DNA of 42,482 nucleotides from a virus. The DNA lies in the IMG/VR virus record IMGVR_UViG_3300020159_001826, positions 1 to 42,482 of that record; one strand, 5' to 3'. The notes under the pieces were generated by a model that worked only from the letters and a program-made list of their open reading frames with translations, was not told where the DNA came from and did not search any database. The position numbers and the translations under genes are program-made. Each line of letters begins with the position of its first letter. Positions within the stretch are counted from its first letter, which is position 1. Shown here in pieces: positions 36,122 through 42,482 of this stretch.

Positions 36122-36403
36122 AATATTCATTTTGCGAAGTGTATTCATTGCAATTTTTTCTCCTAAAGAAAGGAATTCTTCTTGTTTATTAACTGACAAT
36201 GTAATGTCGATCATTTGCTGAACCCATTCTTTTTGCTCTGGGGTACATTTTTTCAAATACTCTCCTAAAACATTCATGTTAAAGAAATCTTCTAAAATTA
36301 TTTTAGGTTCAGGAGTAACTGCATCTACAAATGAACCTAAATTGTCATTTTTAGGTTGCTTAGTAACTCTTGGTGTGCGAGTTGAACTTAGTTCTTTTGC
36401 CAT
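36113..36403 (-). CDS. unknown protein, 96 aa
   Basis: The first 35 residues are basic and proline/threonine-rich (SSTRTPRVTKQPKND) and probably disordered. The rest is helical, with NMNVLGEYLKKCTPEQKEWVQQM and a C-terminal NTLRKMNILG. No family recognised. It has its own promoter element about 60 bases upstream and lies directly before queD, so it may be expressed together with the 7-deazaguanine genes. The last two codons plus stop double as the -33 part of the queD promoter. Confidence 0.65.
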   Translation of the reverse strand: MAKELSSTRTPRVTKQPKNDNLGSFVDAVTPEPKIILEDFFNMNVLGEYLKKCTPEQKEWVQQMIDITLSVNKQEEFLSLGEKIAMNTLRKMNILG

Positions 36404-36464
36404 AACTTTTATATATTAATTATTCTTGTTTTGCTTAGATTGATGATATAATATTATTTATTAT

Positions 36465-36496
36465 TAAATATAATTAATTCATTTAACATTACCAAA
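36465..36496 (-). promoter_or_regulatory. conserved promoter element upstream of the 96-aa gene
   Basis: Minus strand: TTTGG, TAATGTTAAATGAATTAAT, TATATTTAATAA. Spacer of 20 nt is kept, but the AAAAGA box is degraded to AAATGA. It starts right after the stop codon of the upstream gene. Confidence 0.6.
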
Positions 36497-36748
36497 TTAA
36501 TTTTCTAGCGATTCAGCAAATTTAGTAATGCATTTTTTATAATCTTTTAATTGAAGTGTAAATATAGGCTTTTTACTAATTCGCTTTCCACTCCTAGTTG
36601 AAGACCAAATTGACGCATGATCTGGTATACCATACCCTGAACATTCAGCTACATGATAATAAGAGTTATTAACTTCAAATACCCAGCATTTTAACTTGGT
36701 GCTAGTTGGTACTTCTTTTACTGATTCTAATACTTTAAATATATCCAT
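36497..36748 (-). CDS. unknown protein, 83 aa
   Basis: A small protein with an alternating beta-strand look: KLKCWVFEVNNSYYHVAECSGYG, then DHASIWSSTRSGKR and IFTLQLKDYKKCITKFAES. It has three cysteines that do not form a CxxC pair. No family recognised. It is a single-gene unit, with a promoter element upstream (36765-36796) and another directly after its stop, and is insulated from the gene before it by a terminator hairpin. Confidence 0.6.
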   Translation of the reverse strand: MDIFKVLESVKEVPTSTKLKCWVFEVNNSYYHVAECSGYGIPDHASIWSSTRSGKRISKKPIFTLQLKDYKKCITKFAESLEN

Positions 36749-36764
36749 ATTTTTTATTTATCTT

Positions 36765-36796
36765 TAAATATATGATATTCTTTTGAATATTCCAAA
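36765..36796 (-). promoter_or_regulatory. conserved promoter element upstream of the 83-aa gene
   Basis: Minus strand: TTTGG, AATATTC, AAAAGA, ATATCA, TATATTTAAAG, 20-nt spacer from TTTG to TATATTTA. It follows the terminator at 36817-36838, marking a transcript boundary. Confidence 0.74.
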
Positions 36797-36816
36797 TCTT
36801 AAATATAAACAGTAGA

Positions 36817-36838
36817 ATACTCCCGATGAAGGGAGTAT
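36817..36838 (-). terminator. hairpin terminator after the 467-aa gene
   Basis: Perfect 8-bp stem (ATACTCCC and GGGAGTAT) with a 6-base loop, 12 bases past the stop of the gene at 36850. On the minus strand it is followed by a T-rich but not pure-T tract (TCTACTGTTTATATTT). It is the most GC-rich hairpin I noticed in an intergenic region and lies just before a new promoter. Confidence 0.75.
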
Positions 36839-36849
36839 CTTTAAATTAT

Positions 36850-38220
36850 TTAATCAAATTTTATAATTACTTGATCTAATGTATATCCAATAACCATTGG
36901 ATTATACGGAGCTCCGATATTTTCAATTAATATAGGAGCAGCTAGCTGTCCTTTAACTTTTTCATGAAATACAATGTATTTATTTTTTAATAATCCTTGT
37001 AAATCTTTTAATGAAGTTTTGTCAAATGCATTTGCAGTTACTACAAATGGATGTTGCTTTAATCGATATTCAAATAACTTAAATACTCGAATAGCATCAA
37101 CATCTTTAGTAACTACGTCTAATTCAACTTTTCCATTCGGCTGAATAGCTGCAACAGATTTAGGAGATTTTAATTTAGCTTGAATTAAAGCATCATCTCC
37201 AGTCGGGCTATCAATATCAATATATACATTATCATCTGCCTTTCCTTTAGATTTATAAAAATATGAATGACATCCTTTAAAGAATTTTCTTAAATTTTTA
37301 TATTCAGTAAAATTAATATTTGACGGTGTAGGTTTTTTTGCAAAATAAACTCCATCATCAATTACCATTTTATCTTCTCCTAATTCTTCTTGAATTACGT
37401 CTAAAAATTTAGGCCATTCGTCAGTATCTTTAACAGACTCTATCATACCATATAATTTACGAAGCTCTGCTTGCGACTCAAATTTTGTAATACGAGCTGC
37501 AGCCATTGGAACTTTAAAATTAGTTGCTTTACCAGCTTTTATCTCTGATCGTACTTGACCATTTTCCGAATCTAAGTCTGTTCCTGCAGTACCGCCTGAC
37601 TTACCTCCTTTAGTTAATAATACACATAATACTTCGCCTTTACCTAAACCACCTCTTCCAGAAGTTTCTGCTTCTCCTCCTTCTTTACCTGACACTGACG
37701 ATATAGTATATAATGCTCTGAATAATGGGTCGCTAGTATTTGATCCGATTAATTGCATTAATGTTTCTAACGACGTAGCAGTTCCAAATTTATCTAAATT
37801 TTTAGATTTTGACCCATACATTCTAAACGCATCCATAATAGATTTTGAATGTTTTGGATATAAACTGTTTAAATATTCTGCGTTAAAAATTTTATGTGAT
37901 TTAACTGCAGTTGCTGATTTTTTTGTCGTTGCAGGAGCTTCAGTTAATTTAACTTTAGGAAATGGATTTTCAATTCCCATTTCATTTAAAATTTCTTGCA
38001 AATGAATCATATCCTTTTTCTTTCCTATTGTCGGATATCCAGCATCACATCGATAACTCCATTCTTTAAGAATAGCGTCAAAGTCAATTGAAATTTTTTG
38101 TTTAGATTCTATTAAAGGTTGTTTAAAATCTGTAGATTCAGTAATGATTTTACTAGGTTCTAAATTTTTAAAATGTAAATCTAAATCGATTATTGTTTGA
38201 TTAGAAGTATCTTTCCTCAT
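36850..38220 (-). CDS. unknown protein, about 456 aa, with a possible PD-(D/E)XK-like motif
   Basis: The frame is open from ATG codons at 38253 and 38220. I prefer 38220 (MRKDTSNQTI), which overlaps the ferritin-like gene by 20 bases. Residues near 45-60 read FDAILKEWSYRCDAGYPT, a stretch I associate with uncharacterised T4-like phage proteins. The middle has a glycine-rich block (GGEAETSGRGGLGKGE) followed by TDLDSENGQVRSEIKAG, which has the D-x(10)-ExK spacing of PD-(D/E)XK nucleases. C-terminal half is mixed alpha/beta without known motifs. Enzyme status is unproven. Confidence 0.75.
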   Translation of the reverse strand: MRKDTSNQTIIDLDLHFKNLEPSKIITESTDFKQPLIESKQKISIDFDAILKEWSYRCDAGYPTIGKKKDMIHLQEILNEMGIENPFPKVKLTEAPATTKKSATAVKSHKIFNAEYLNSLYPKHSKSIMDAFRMYGSKSKNLDKFGTATSLETLMQLIGSNTSDPLFRALYTISSVSGKEGGEAETSGRGGLGKGEVLCVLLTKGGKSGGTAGTDLDSENGQVRSEIKAGKATNFKVPMAAARITKFESQAELRKLYGMIESVKDTDEWPKFLDVIQEELGEDKMVIDDGVYFAKKPTPSNINFTEYKNLRKFFKGCHSYFYKSKGKADDNVYIDIDSPTGDDALIQAKLKSPKSVAAIQPNGKVELDVVTKDVDAIRVFKLFEYRLKQHPFVVTANAFDKTSLKDLQGLLKNKYIVFHEKVKGQLAAPILIENIGAPYNPMVIGYTLDQVIIKFD

Positions 38221-38743
38221 AATGTAATAGATCAAGTTTTTTATCAACATCAATTAATTGAGCTGCATTTAGCAAATCTGAATATTCAGCGATTGATTCT
38301 CTTTGAATTGTTCTAAACTCTTGCAAAAAGTCAAAAGTCATTAAATGCTCAGCAAATACATCTGCCGAATCTTTATTATATTTATCTCCTAAAGCATATT
38401 CAATTGCATACGCTTTATTTACAATATCAATTAAACTAGAAAATTCTCCATTAAATTTAACTGAAGGTAATGAAGGTGTGCAATTCCAATCTACTAAATA
38501 CTGTTGTAGTTTTTGAGCATGCTCTAATTCATTAACTGCTTCAGCTTCGAAATATGCTGCTGCTTTTTTATAATTTACTCCAGCACACCAGTTAGCTGCG
38601 CCTCTGTAAAAATAATGTGCCGTATACTCATCTGCTATTCTAGCATTAAGCATTGCCACGATGTTATCAGGTAGCATTTTTGGTAGCACTACTGAAGATT
38701 GTTCAGATACTACATTTTGTATCTCTGATTTTGGTAATTCCAT
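38201..38743 (-). CDS. ferritin-like di-iron protein
   Basis: A 180-aa four-helix protein of the ferritin-like superfamily, which oxidises and may store iron. MLNARIADEYTAHYFYRGAA carries the first-helix Glu, YFEAEAVNELEHAQKLQQYL the E-x-x-H pair of the second helix (core NELEHA), AYAIEYAL the third-helix Glu, and FLQEFRTIQRESIAEYSD the fourth-helix ligands. Length matches bacterial ferritins (about 165 to 180). The first 30 residues are an extra polar leader. It lies beside dUTPase and RNR genes, so iron supply for the di-iron NrdB or oxidative protection are plausible. Confidence 0.82.
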   Translation of the reverse strand: MELPKSEIQNVVSEQSSVVLPKMLPDNIVAMLNARIADEYTAHYFYRGAANWCAGVNYKKAAAYFEAEAVNELEHAQKLQQYLVDWNCTPSLPSVKFNGEFSSLIDIVNKAYAIEYALGDKYNKDSADVFAEHLMTFDFLQEFRTIQRESIAEYSDLLNAAQLIDVDKKLDLLHYEERYF

Positions 38744-38777
38744 TATTAATTTACTTTAAAATAAATATCAGAAAATA

Positions 38778-39311
38778 TTATTTTCCAGTAGATCCATAAG
38801 CACCTGTTCCTCTGTGAGAATCTTCAAGTTCATCAACTTCTTCAAACTCAATTTGAGGATGAGGTATGATCATTAGCTGACCAATTCTATCTCCGATTTC
38901 ATAAGATGATTCGGATGCTACCCAAATTGCATTTTCTACCGGGCCGGTTAGTAATGGAAATCCATTTCTTTCTCTTTCTTCTTGAAGTGTGTTAAGAACT
39001 TCAGGTTCCATTTCTTTAACACGCATTCCTAACTCTTTGAATCGAAATTTAATTTCTCCTCTATAACCTGAGTCTACTACCCCAACGTGATTTGCTAATA
39101 TCAATGAAGTCTTAGACAATGAACTTCTAGGGAATAGCAATCCTACATACCCTTCAGGAATTTCAACTGCTATTCCTGTGCCATATTCAATAAACAATCC
39201 TGATTTGTCAATTTGGGCAGTTACAGCCGTCATATCCATACCAGCATCGCCTTGAGTAGCGTAGCTAGGTATAATGGCTTCCGGGTGTAACTTTTTAATT
39301 TTTACTTGCAT
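38778..39311 (-). CDS. dut: dUTP diphosphatase (trimeric dUTPase)
   Basis: A 177-aa enzyme that hydrolyses dUTP to dUMP. The five family motifs are visible: GDAGMDMTAV, FPRSSLSKT, HVGVVDSGYRGEI (with the catalytic Asp), DRIGQLMII and RGTGAYGSTGK. About 35 extra residues separate motifs 3 and 4 (KEMEPEVLNTLQEERERNG...), making it longer than the usual 140 to 150. It overlaps the thioredoxin gene by 17 bases. It keeps uracil out of phage DNA and supplies dUMP for thymidylate. Confidence 0.95.
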   Translation of the reverse strand: MQVKIKKLHPEAIIPSYATQGDAGMDMTAVTAQIDKSGLFIEYGTGIAVEIPEGYVGLLFPRSSLSKTSLILANHVGVVDSGYRGEIKFRFKELGMRVKEMEPEVLNTLQEERERNGFPLLTGPVENAIWVASESSYEIGDRIGQLMIIPHPQIEFEEVDELEDSHRGTGAYGSTGK

Positions 39312-39564
39312 ATTCCGTAACTATTTCTTTAAATTTAGCAATTGGTTGCGCACCTACAAGACGCTCAACTACTTCTTCATTTTGAATAAAAATAAATGTA
39401 GGAATGTTTCTAACACTATATTTGTCAGTTAGTTCTGGATTAGTATCCACATTAATAACTGACAATTTAATTTTATCTCCCATTTCAGATGCAAATTCTT
39501 GCATTCTTGGTTGCATTGCTTTGCACGGGCCACACCATTCTGCTGTAAATTGTAATATTTCCAT
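39295..39564 (-). CDS. thioredoxin
   Basis: An 89-aa thioredoxin with FTAEWCGPCKAMQPRM, where WCGPC is the redox active site, VDTNPELTDKYSVRNIPTFIF with the cis-proline, and GAQP near the end. It is shorter than E. coli thioredoxin (109 aa) because the first strand and helix are trimmed, as in many phage versions. It probably reduces the phage ribonucleotide reductase encoded upstream. It has its own promoter element and sits between an unknown gene and dut. Confidence 0.93.
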   Translation of the reverse strand: MEILQFTAEWCGPCKAMQPRMQEFASEMGDKIKLSVINVDTNPELTDKYSVRNIPTFIFIQNEEVVERLVGAQPIAKFKEIVTEYASKN

Positions 39565-39570
39565 AATACT

Positions 39571-39602
39571 TAAATATAAGTAATTCTTTAGTATTTAACA
39601 AC
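39571..39602 (-). promoter_or_regulatory. conserved promoter element upstream of thioredoxin
   Basis: Minus strand: GTTG, TTAAATA, CTAAAGA, ATTACT, TATATTTAAG; 20 nt between TTG and TATATTTA. It overlaps the last codons of the upstream 261-aa gene. Confidence 0.72.
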
Positions 39603-40373
39603 CTTTTTAACAGATTCTATTGCAACTGGCGTTACAATAATTTCATTCCATAAATAAGTTGAATGATCTGAATCTGTGCATCCAGATGTCGACATACATA
39701 AATTAGGTTCTCCTACTGGATGTCCTAATCTATACATATTTGCTGCTTTGTTACCTTGATCAGTAACTATTGATTTTACGTCTGATTTAAATGCAGCTAC
39801 TAATTTACCTTTAAGTTTAACTAAAATATTAGACTCTGGCCTGAAGAATTTTTTATATTGTTTAGTAAATGTAGATATATCATATACTCCTCCATTATCA
39901 ATAGAGTCTCTGATGTTCATAACACCTTGTGGCGTTGTCCAATGTAAAGTAGTTACGATATGATCAGTAGTACCATATACTGAATTAGTAAAATTATCAT
40001 CTAATAATACAAATGGCTCCATATCACCTCTAGAATAAAAGAAGGCAACTTTAACTTTATCAATTAAAGCTCCTCCTAATAATTCATTAAATTCACCACG
40101 CAATTGCCATACTCTGTGGTTAACAAAGTCTTCAATAAAGTCTAAAATATTTTTCTGAGTAAGTAAATCGTAACGTTGAGTTTCTACATAAAGCTGATAC
40201 TTAAACCATTTATTAATTAACTGAACTAAATTATGATTATTGTCAATAACGCCGCCTCTAGTATCAAATCCTTGTTTTTCTAAATCTAGAAATTGATTTG
40301 CTATTTGTTCCCATTCTGCAATAGTAGCAAATGCATCTTCTGGATGATAATAATTGTGTACAGGAAAACTCAT
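39588..40373 (-). CDS. unknown protein, 261 aa, in the RNR-thioredoxin block
   Basis: No family recognised. The N-terminal half is helical (PEDAFATIAEWEQIANQFLDLEKQ, core AEWEQIANQFLDL). The central part has strands (KVKVAFFYSRGDMEPFVLLDD), and a short conserved-looking GHPVGEPNLCMSTSGCTDSDHS holds two cysteines (CMSTSGC) that could bind metal or form a disulphide. It follows nrdA by 18 bases and precedes thioredoxin. This hints at a link to ribonucleotide reduction, but only by position. Confidence 0.7.
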   Translation of the reverse strand: MSFPVHNYYHPEDAFATIAEWEQIANQFLDLEKQGFDTRGGVIDNNHNLVQLINKWFKYQLYVETQRYDLLTQKNILDFIEDFVNHRVWQLRGEFNELLGGALIDKVKVAFFYSRGDMEPFVLLDDNFTNSVYGTTDHIVTTLHWTTPQGVMNIRDSIDNGGVYDISTFTKQYKKFFRPESNILVKLKGKLVAAFKSDVKSIVTDQGNKAANMYRLGHPVGEPNLCMSTSGCTDSDHSTYLWNEIIVTPVAIESVKKVVKY

Positions 40374-40391
40374 TTCTCTTTTATATAAATA

Positions 40392-42017
40392 TTAAGATTC
40401 GCAACTTACACACTCTAAAATATTTCTAGCAAATGATTGAGCTGACGATTGACTGAATTGATAATATAAGGTCTTAACGCCTTCTTCATGTGCATACAAA
40501 TATAATTGATTGATATCTTTTGCAGGTACCGAAGGGTGAATCATTAAATTCAATGATTGAGATTGGTCAATAAATTTCTGTCTTTGTGATGCTTGTAATA
40601 TAATTTCCTTAGGAGAAATTTCAATAAATGATTTAAATACTTCTTTAGATGGAAAATCTAAATGCTGCACTGAACCGTCTTTCTTTAAAATTCCTTCCCA
40701 TACTTCTGGAGTATTCAATCCATACTTTTCCAATTCAATTTCTAAATAAGGATTCTTATAAATTGTTTTTGATTTTGCTAAATCCTTTATAAAGTAATTT
40801 GATTTAATTGGCTCAATACCCATTGATACTTGACCTAAAATAAATGAACTTGATTTAGTAGGAGCTATAGCAACTAATGTAGTGTTTGCAAATCCTTCTC
40901 TTAATGAGCGATATCCTTTTTCGTCATGTAACCATTTTGAAGCAGCTTCACTTTTTTCTTTAAGAGTTTTGAAAATTTCATAATTCAATTGTTTAGCTTG
41001 AAGTGATTCAAACGAAATTAATTTAGATTGAAATAATGAGTGATATCCTAACACGCCTAATCCAATTGCTCTATGCTGTTCAGCAAATCTATGAGCTCGT
41101 TTCATTCCTGGCATATTGTATGACTTTTTAACGAACTCATCCATTACTGCATTAAGGAACATTGTATAAACTTCAATTGCATCACACGCTTTGATTTCGT
41201 CCCAATGCAATAAATTCAATGAACCTAAACAACAAACAAATGAATTAAATGAATCTGTTGGTAATTGAATTTCAGAGCATAAATTAGATGCTGTAATGTC
41301 TAATCCTAATTCTTTGTATGGAGTATTATTATTGGAATTGTCTTTGAACATAATATATGGAAACCCAAATTCATTACGTCTTTGAATAACCTTTGCCCAT
41401 ACTTTTCTTTTATCAGCATCACCAGATTTCATTTCTTCTAACCAAGAGTCTGTAACTGTAACTCCATATTGAAGATTTTGAATTGGATTTCCTTCAGTTC
41501 CAATATCTAGAAATTCTAAAATATCTCCATGCTCTACAGGTAACCATACAGCACAAGCTCCACGTCTAGCTTCTGATTGCTTTGATACGTCTACAGTCGT
41601 ATCATATAATCGAGCATAATGTACCGGCCCATCTGCTGTACCACCTGTCGAAATTCTTGTTCCTCTAGGTCTAATATTTCCTAAATATGCTGAAGTGCCT
41701 CCTCCATATTTTGACATCATACCAATCTCTCTACCAGCATTTAAAATGCTATCTAAAGTGTCATCTATATTAGAACCATAGCAACTAATTGGTAAGCCTT
41801 TATCTTTTCCAAAATTAATCCATACTGGAGTAGATAGACTATAAAATCCTTTAGCCATATACTCCTCAAACTTCTTTGCAAAACCTTCAATTTTAAGATA
41901 TTTTTCTGCTGTGTTTGCTACGTCTTTAATTCGTTGTTCCGGAGTTTCGCTAATGTATCCTCTCGATAAAAATGTTCTACTGTTCTCGTTTAACCAATAA
42001 TATTTTTCGTGTTCCAT
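40392..42017 (-). CDS. nrdA: ribonucleoside-diphosphate reductase large subunit (class I), short form
   Basis: A 541-aa NrdA-type catalytic subunit that reduces NDPs to dNDPs. LPISCYGSNIDDTLDS has the first redox Cys. STGGTADGPVHYARLYD (core GGTADGPVHYA) is conserved. NLCSEIQLP holds the thiyl-radical Cys, FVCCLGSLNL the second redox Cys, and TLYYQFSQSS the radical-transfer tyrosine pair. The tail ends ECVSCES, giving the CxxC that thioredoxin reduces. Cellular and T4 NrdA are about 750 aa; here the ATP-cone and other N-terminal parts are missing, so dATP feedback at that site should be absent. nrdB lies 10 bases upstream. Confidence 0.95.
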   Translation of the reverse strand: MEHEKYYWLNENSRTFLSRGYISETPEQRIKDVANTAEKYLKIEGFAKKFEEYMAKGFYSLSTPVWINFGKDKGLPISCYGSNIDDTLDSILNAGREIGMMSKYGGGTSAYLGNIRPRGTRISTGGTADGPVHYARLYDTTVDVSKQSEARRGACAVWLPVEHGDILEFLDIGTEGNPIQNLQYGVTVTDSWLEEMKSGDADKRKVWAKVIQRRNEFGFPYIMFKDNSNNNTPYKELGLDITASNLCSEIQLPTDSFNSFVCCLGSLNLLHWDEIKACDAIEVYTMFLNAVMDEFVKKSYNMPGMKRAHRFAEQHRAIGLGVLGYHSLFQSKLISFESLQAKQLNYEIFKTLKEKSEAASKWLHDEKGYRSLREGFANTTLVAIAPTKSSSFILGQVSMGIEPIKSNYFIKDLAKSKTIYKNPYLEIELEKYGLNTPEVWEGILKKDGSVQHLDFPSKEVFKSFIEISPKEIILQASQRQKFIDQSQSLNLMIHPSVPAKDINQLYLYAHEEGVKTLYYQFSQSSAQSFARNILECVSCES

Positions 42018-42027
42018 GTTATGTTAT

Positions 42028-42482
42028 TTAAAATAAATCGTCTTCTGTAATGCTTTTACTTTTTTTGTTATAATCAATTTGCTTCTTGTAAAAGAAGTCT
42101 CCTTCCTTAGTCGACGTAATTTCAATATCAAACCATAAAGTTTTTTCTACTTCCGTAAAATCAACTTGGAACACAGGCTCCATTCCAATTCTTTGAAGTG
42201 AAGTATTGAATCGATTTTGAATGAATTGTTCAATAGTCTTTTTAGGTAAAAAGTCTAATTCTCCTTTTTCAAAAATCCATTCTAGAATTTTAACTTCTGC
42301 TTTATACGCTTTTTTGCATGCTGAATAAATAAGATGATTAAACTCTTCGTCAAACCACTCTGGGTTTTCTTTCTTAATAATATTAATAATTTCCGAGCCG
42401 AAGTTACCATGAATTTCTTCTTCTTTTGAAGTAGCTTCAACTACATTGGAAATTCCTTTAAATAAATTCTTTTCTTTATTAA
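42028..42482 (-). CDS. nrdB: ribonucleoside-diphosphate reductase small subunit (class I), 5' end cut by window edge
   Basis: The last 150 codons before the TAA at 42028 are in the window. SKEEEIHGNFGSEIIN contains the E-x-x-H iron-ligand motif of class I R2 proteins. IQNRFNTSLQRIGMEP matches the conserved NRxNxxLxxIG region, and the acidic tail ITEDDLF resembles the peptide that docks in the large subunit. The N-terminal part, with the radical tyrosine and remaining iron ligands, lies beyond the window. Gene order nrdB then nrdA is the same transcript direction, 10 bases apart. Confidence 0.93.
   Translation of the reverse strand, partial: NKEKNLFKGISNVVEATSKEEEIHGNFGSEIINIIKKENPEWFDEEFNHLIYSACKKAYKAEVKILEWIFEKGELDFLPKKTIEQFIQNRFNTSLQRIGMEPVFQVDFTEVEKTLWFDIEITSTKEGDFFYKKQIDYNKKSKSITEDDLF

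Overview
This window looks like a piece of a large, AT-rich, T4-related tailed-phage genome whose host is probably a member of the Bacteroidota. The T4-type signature is a B-family DNA polymerase, sliding clamp (gp45-like), clamp loader subunits (gp44- and gp62-like), a gp1-like dNMP kinase and NrdA/NrdB. The host inference rests on two observations. A repeated promoter element has the Bacteroidota -33/-7 layout (TTTG or TTG, about 20 nt, then TATATTTA). Most starts also lack an obvious Shine-Dalgarno sequence. Every convincing gene is on the minus strand, so transcription runs from high to low coordinates. No tRNA, rRNA or CRISPR array was seen, and no stretch over 300 bases lacks a gene.

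Layout in transcription order. (1) 42482-38201: nucleotide metabolism and redox: nrdB (5' end outside the window), a short nrdA, an unknown 261-aa gene, thioredoxin, dUTPase and a ferritin-like protein. (2) 38253-33389: a 467-aa unknown protein, small unknown genes, and the 7-deazaguanine precursor genes queD, queE and folE, with groES between queE and folE. (3) 33351-25512: a coiled-coil membrane protein, two GT-B glycosyltransferases, a DNA polymerase gene cut in two by a GIY-YIG homing endonuclease, a small QueD-like protein without the catalytic cysteine, and a third GT-B glycosyltransferase. (4) 25500-17576: dpdA (DNA guanine transglycosylase family), groEL, clamp, clamp loader, dNMP kinase, a RecB/Cas4-like nuclease, a SLOG-type protein and small membrane or zinc-ribbon proteins. 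(5) 17500-1: an unbroken run of 21 sugar genes (glycosyltransferases, sugar-nucleotide enzymes, methyltransferases), ending in a partial UDP-glucose dehydrogenase-like gene cut by the window edge.

How the parts may work together. FolE, QueD and QueE should turn GTP into 7-carboxy-7-deazaguanine. DpdA should exchange guanine in DNA for a 7-deazaguanine base. No queC is in the window, so the base may be the carboxy form or a derivative of it; the small QueD-like protein is a candidate for a tailoring step. Three GT-B enzymes sit among the replication and modification genes and could decorate DNA, though this is inference. The 17.5-kb island looks able to make and assemble an unusual deoxy-, C-methylated, possibly fucosylated glycan, for the virion, the host surface or DNA. 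The phage also carries both chaperonin halves, GroEL and GroES, at separate loci.
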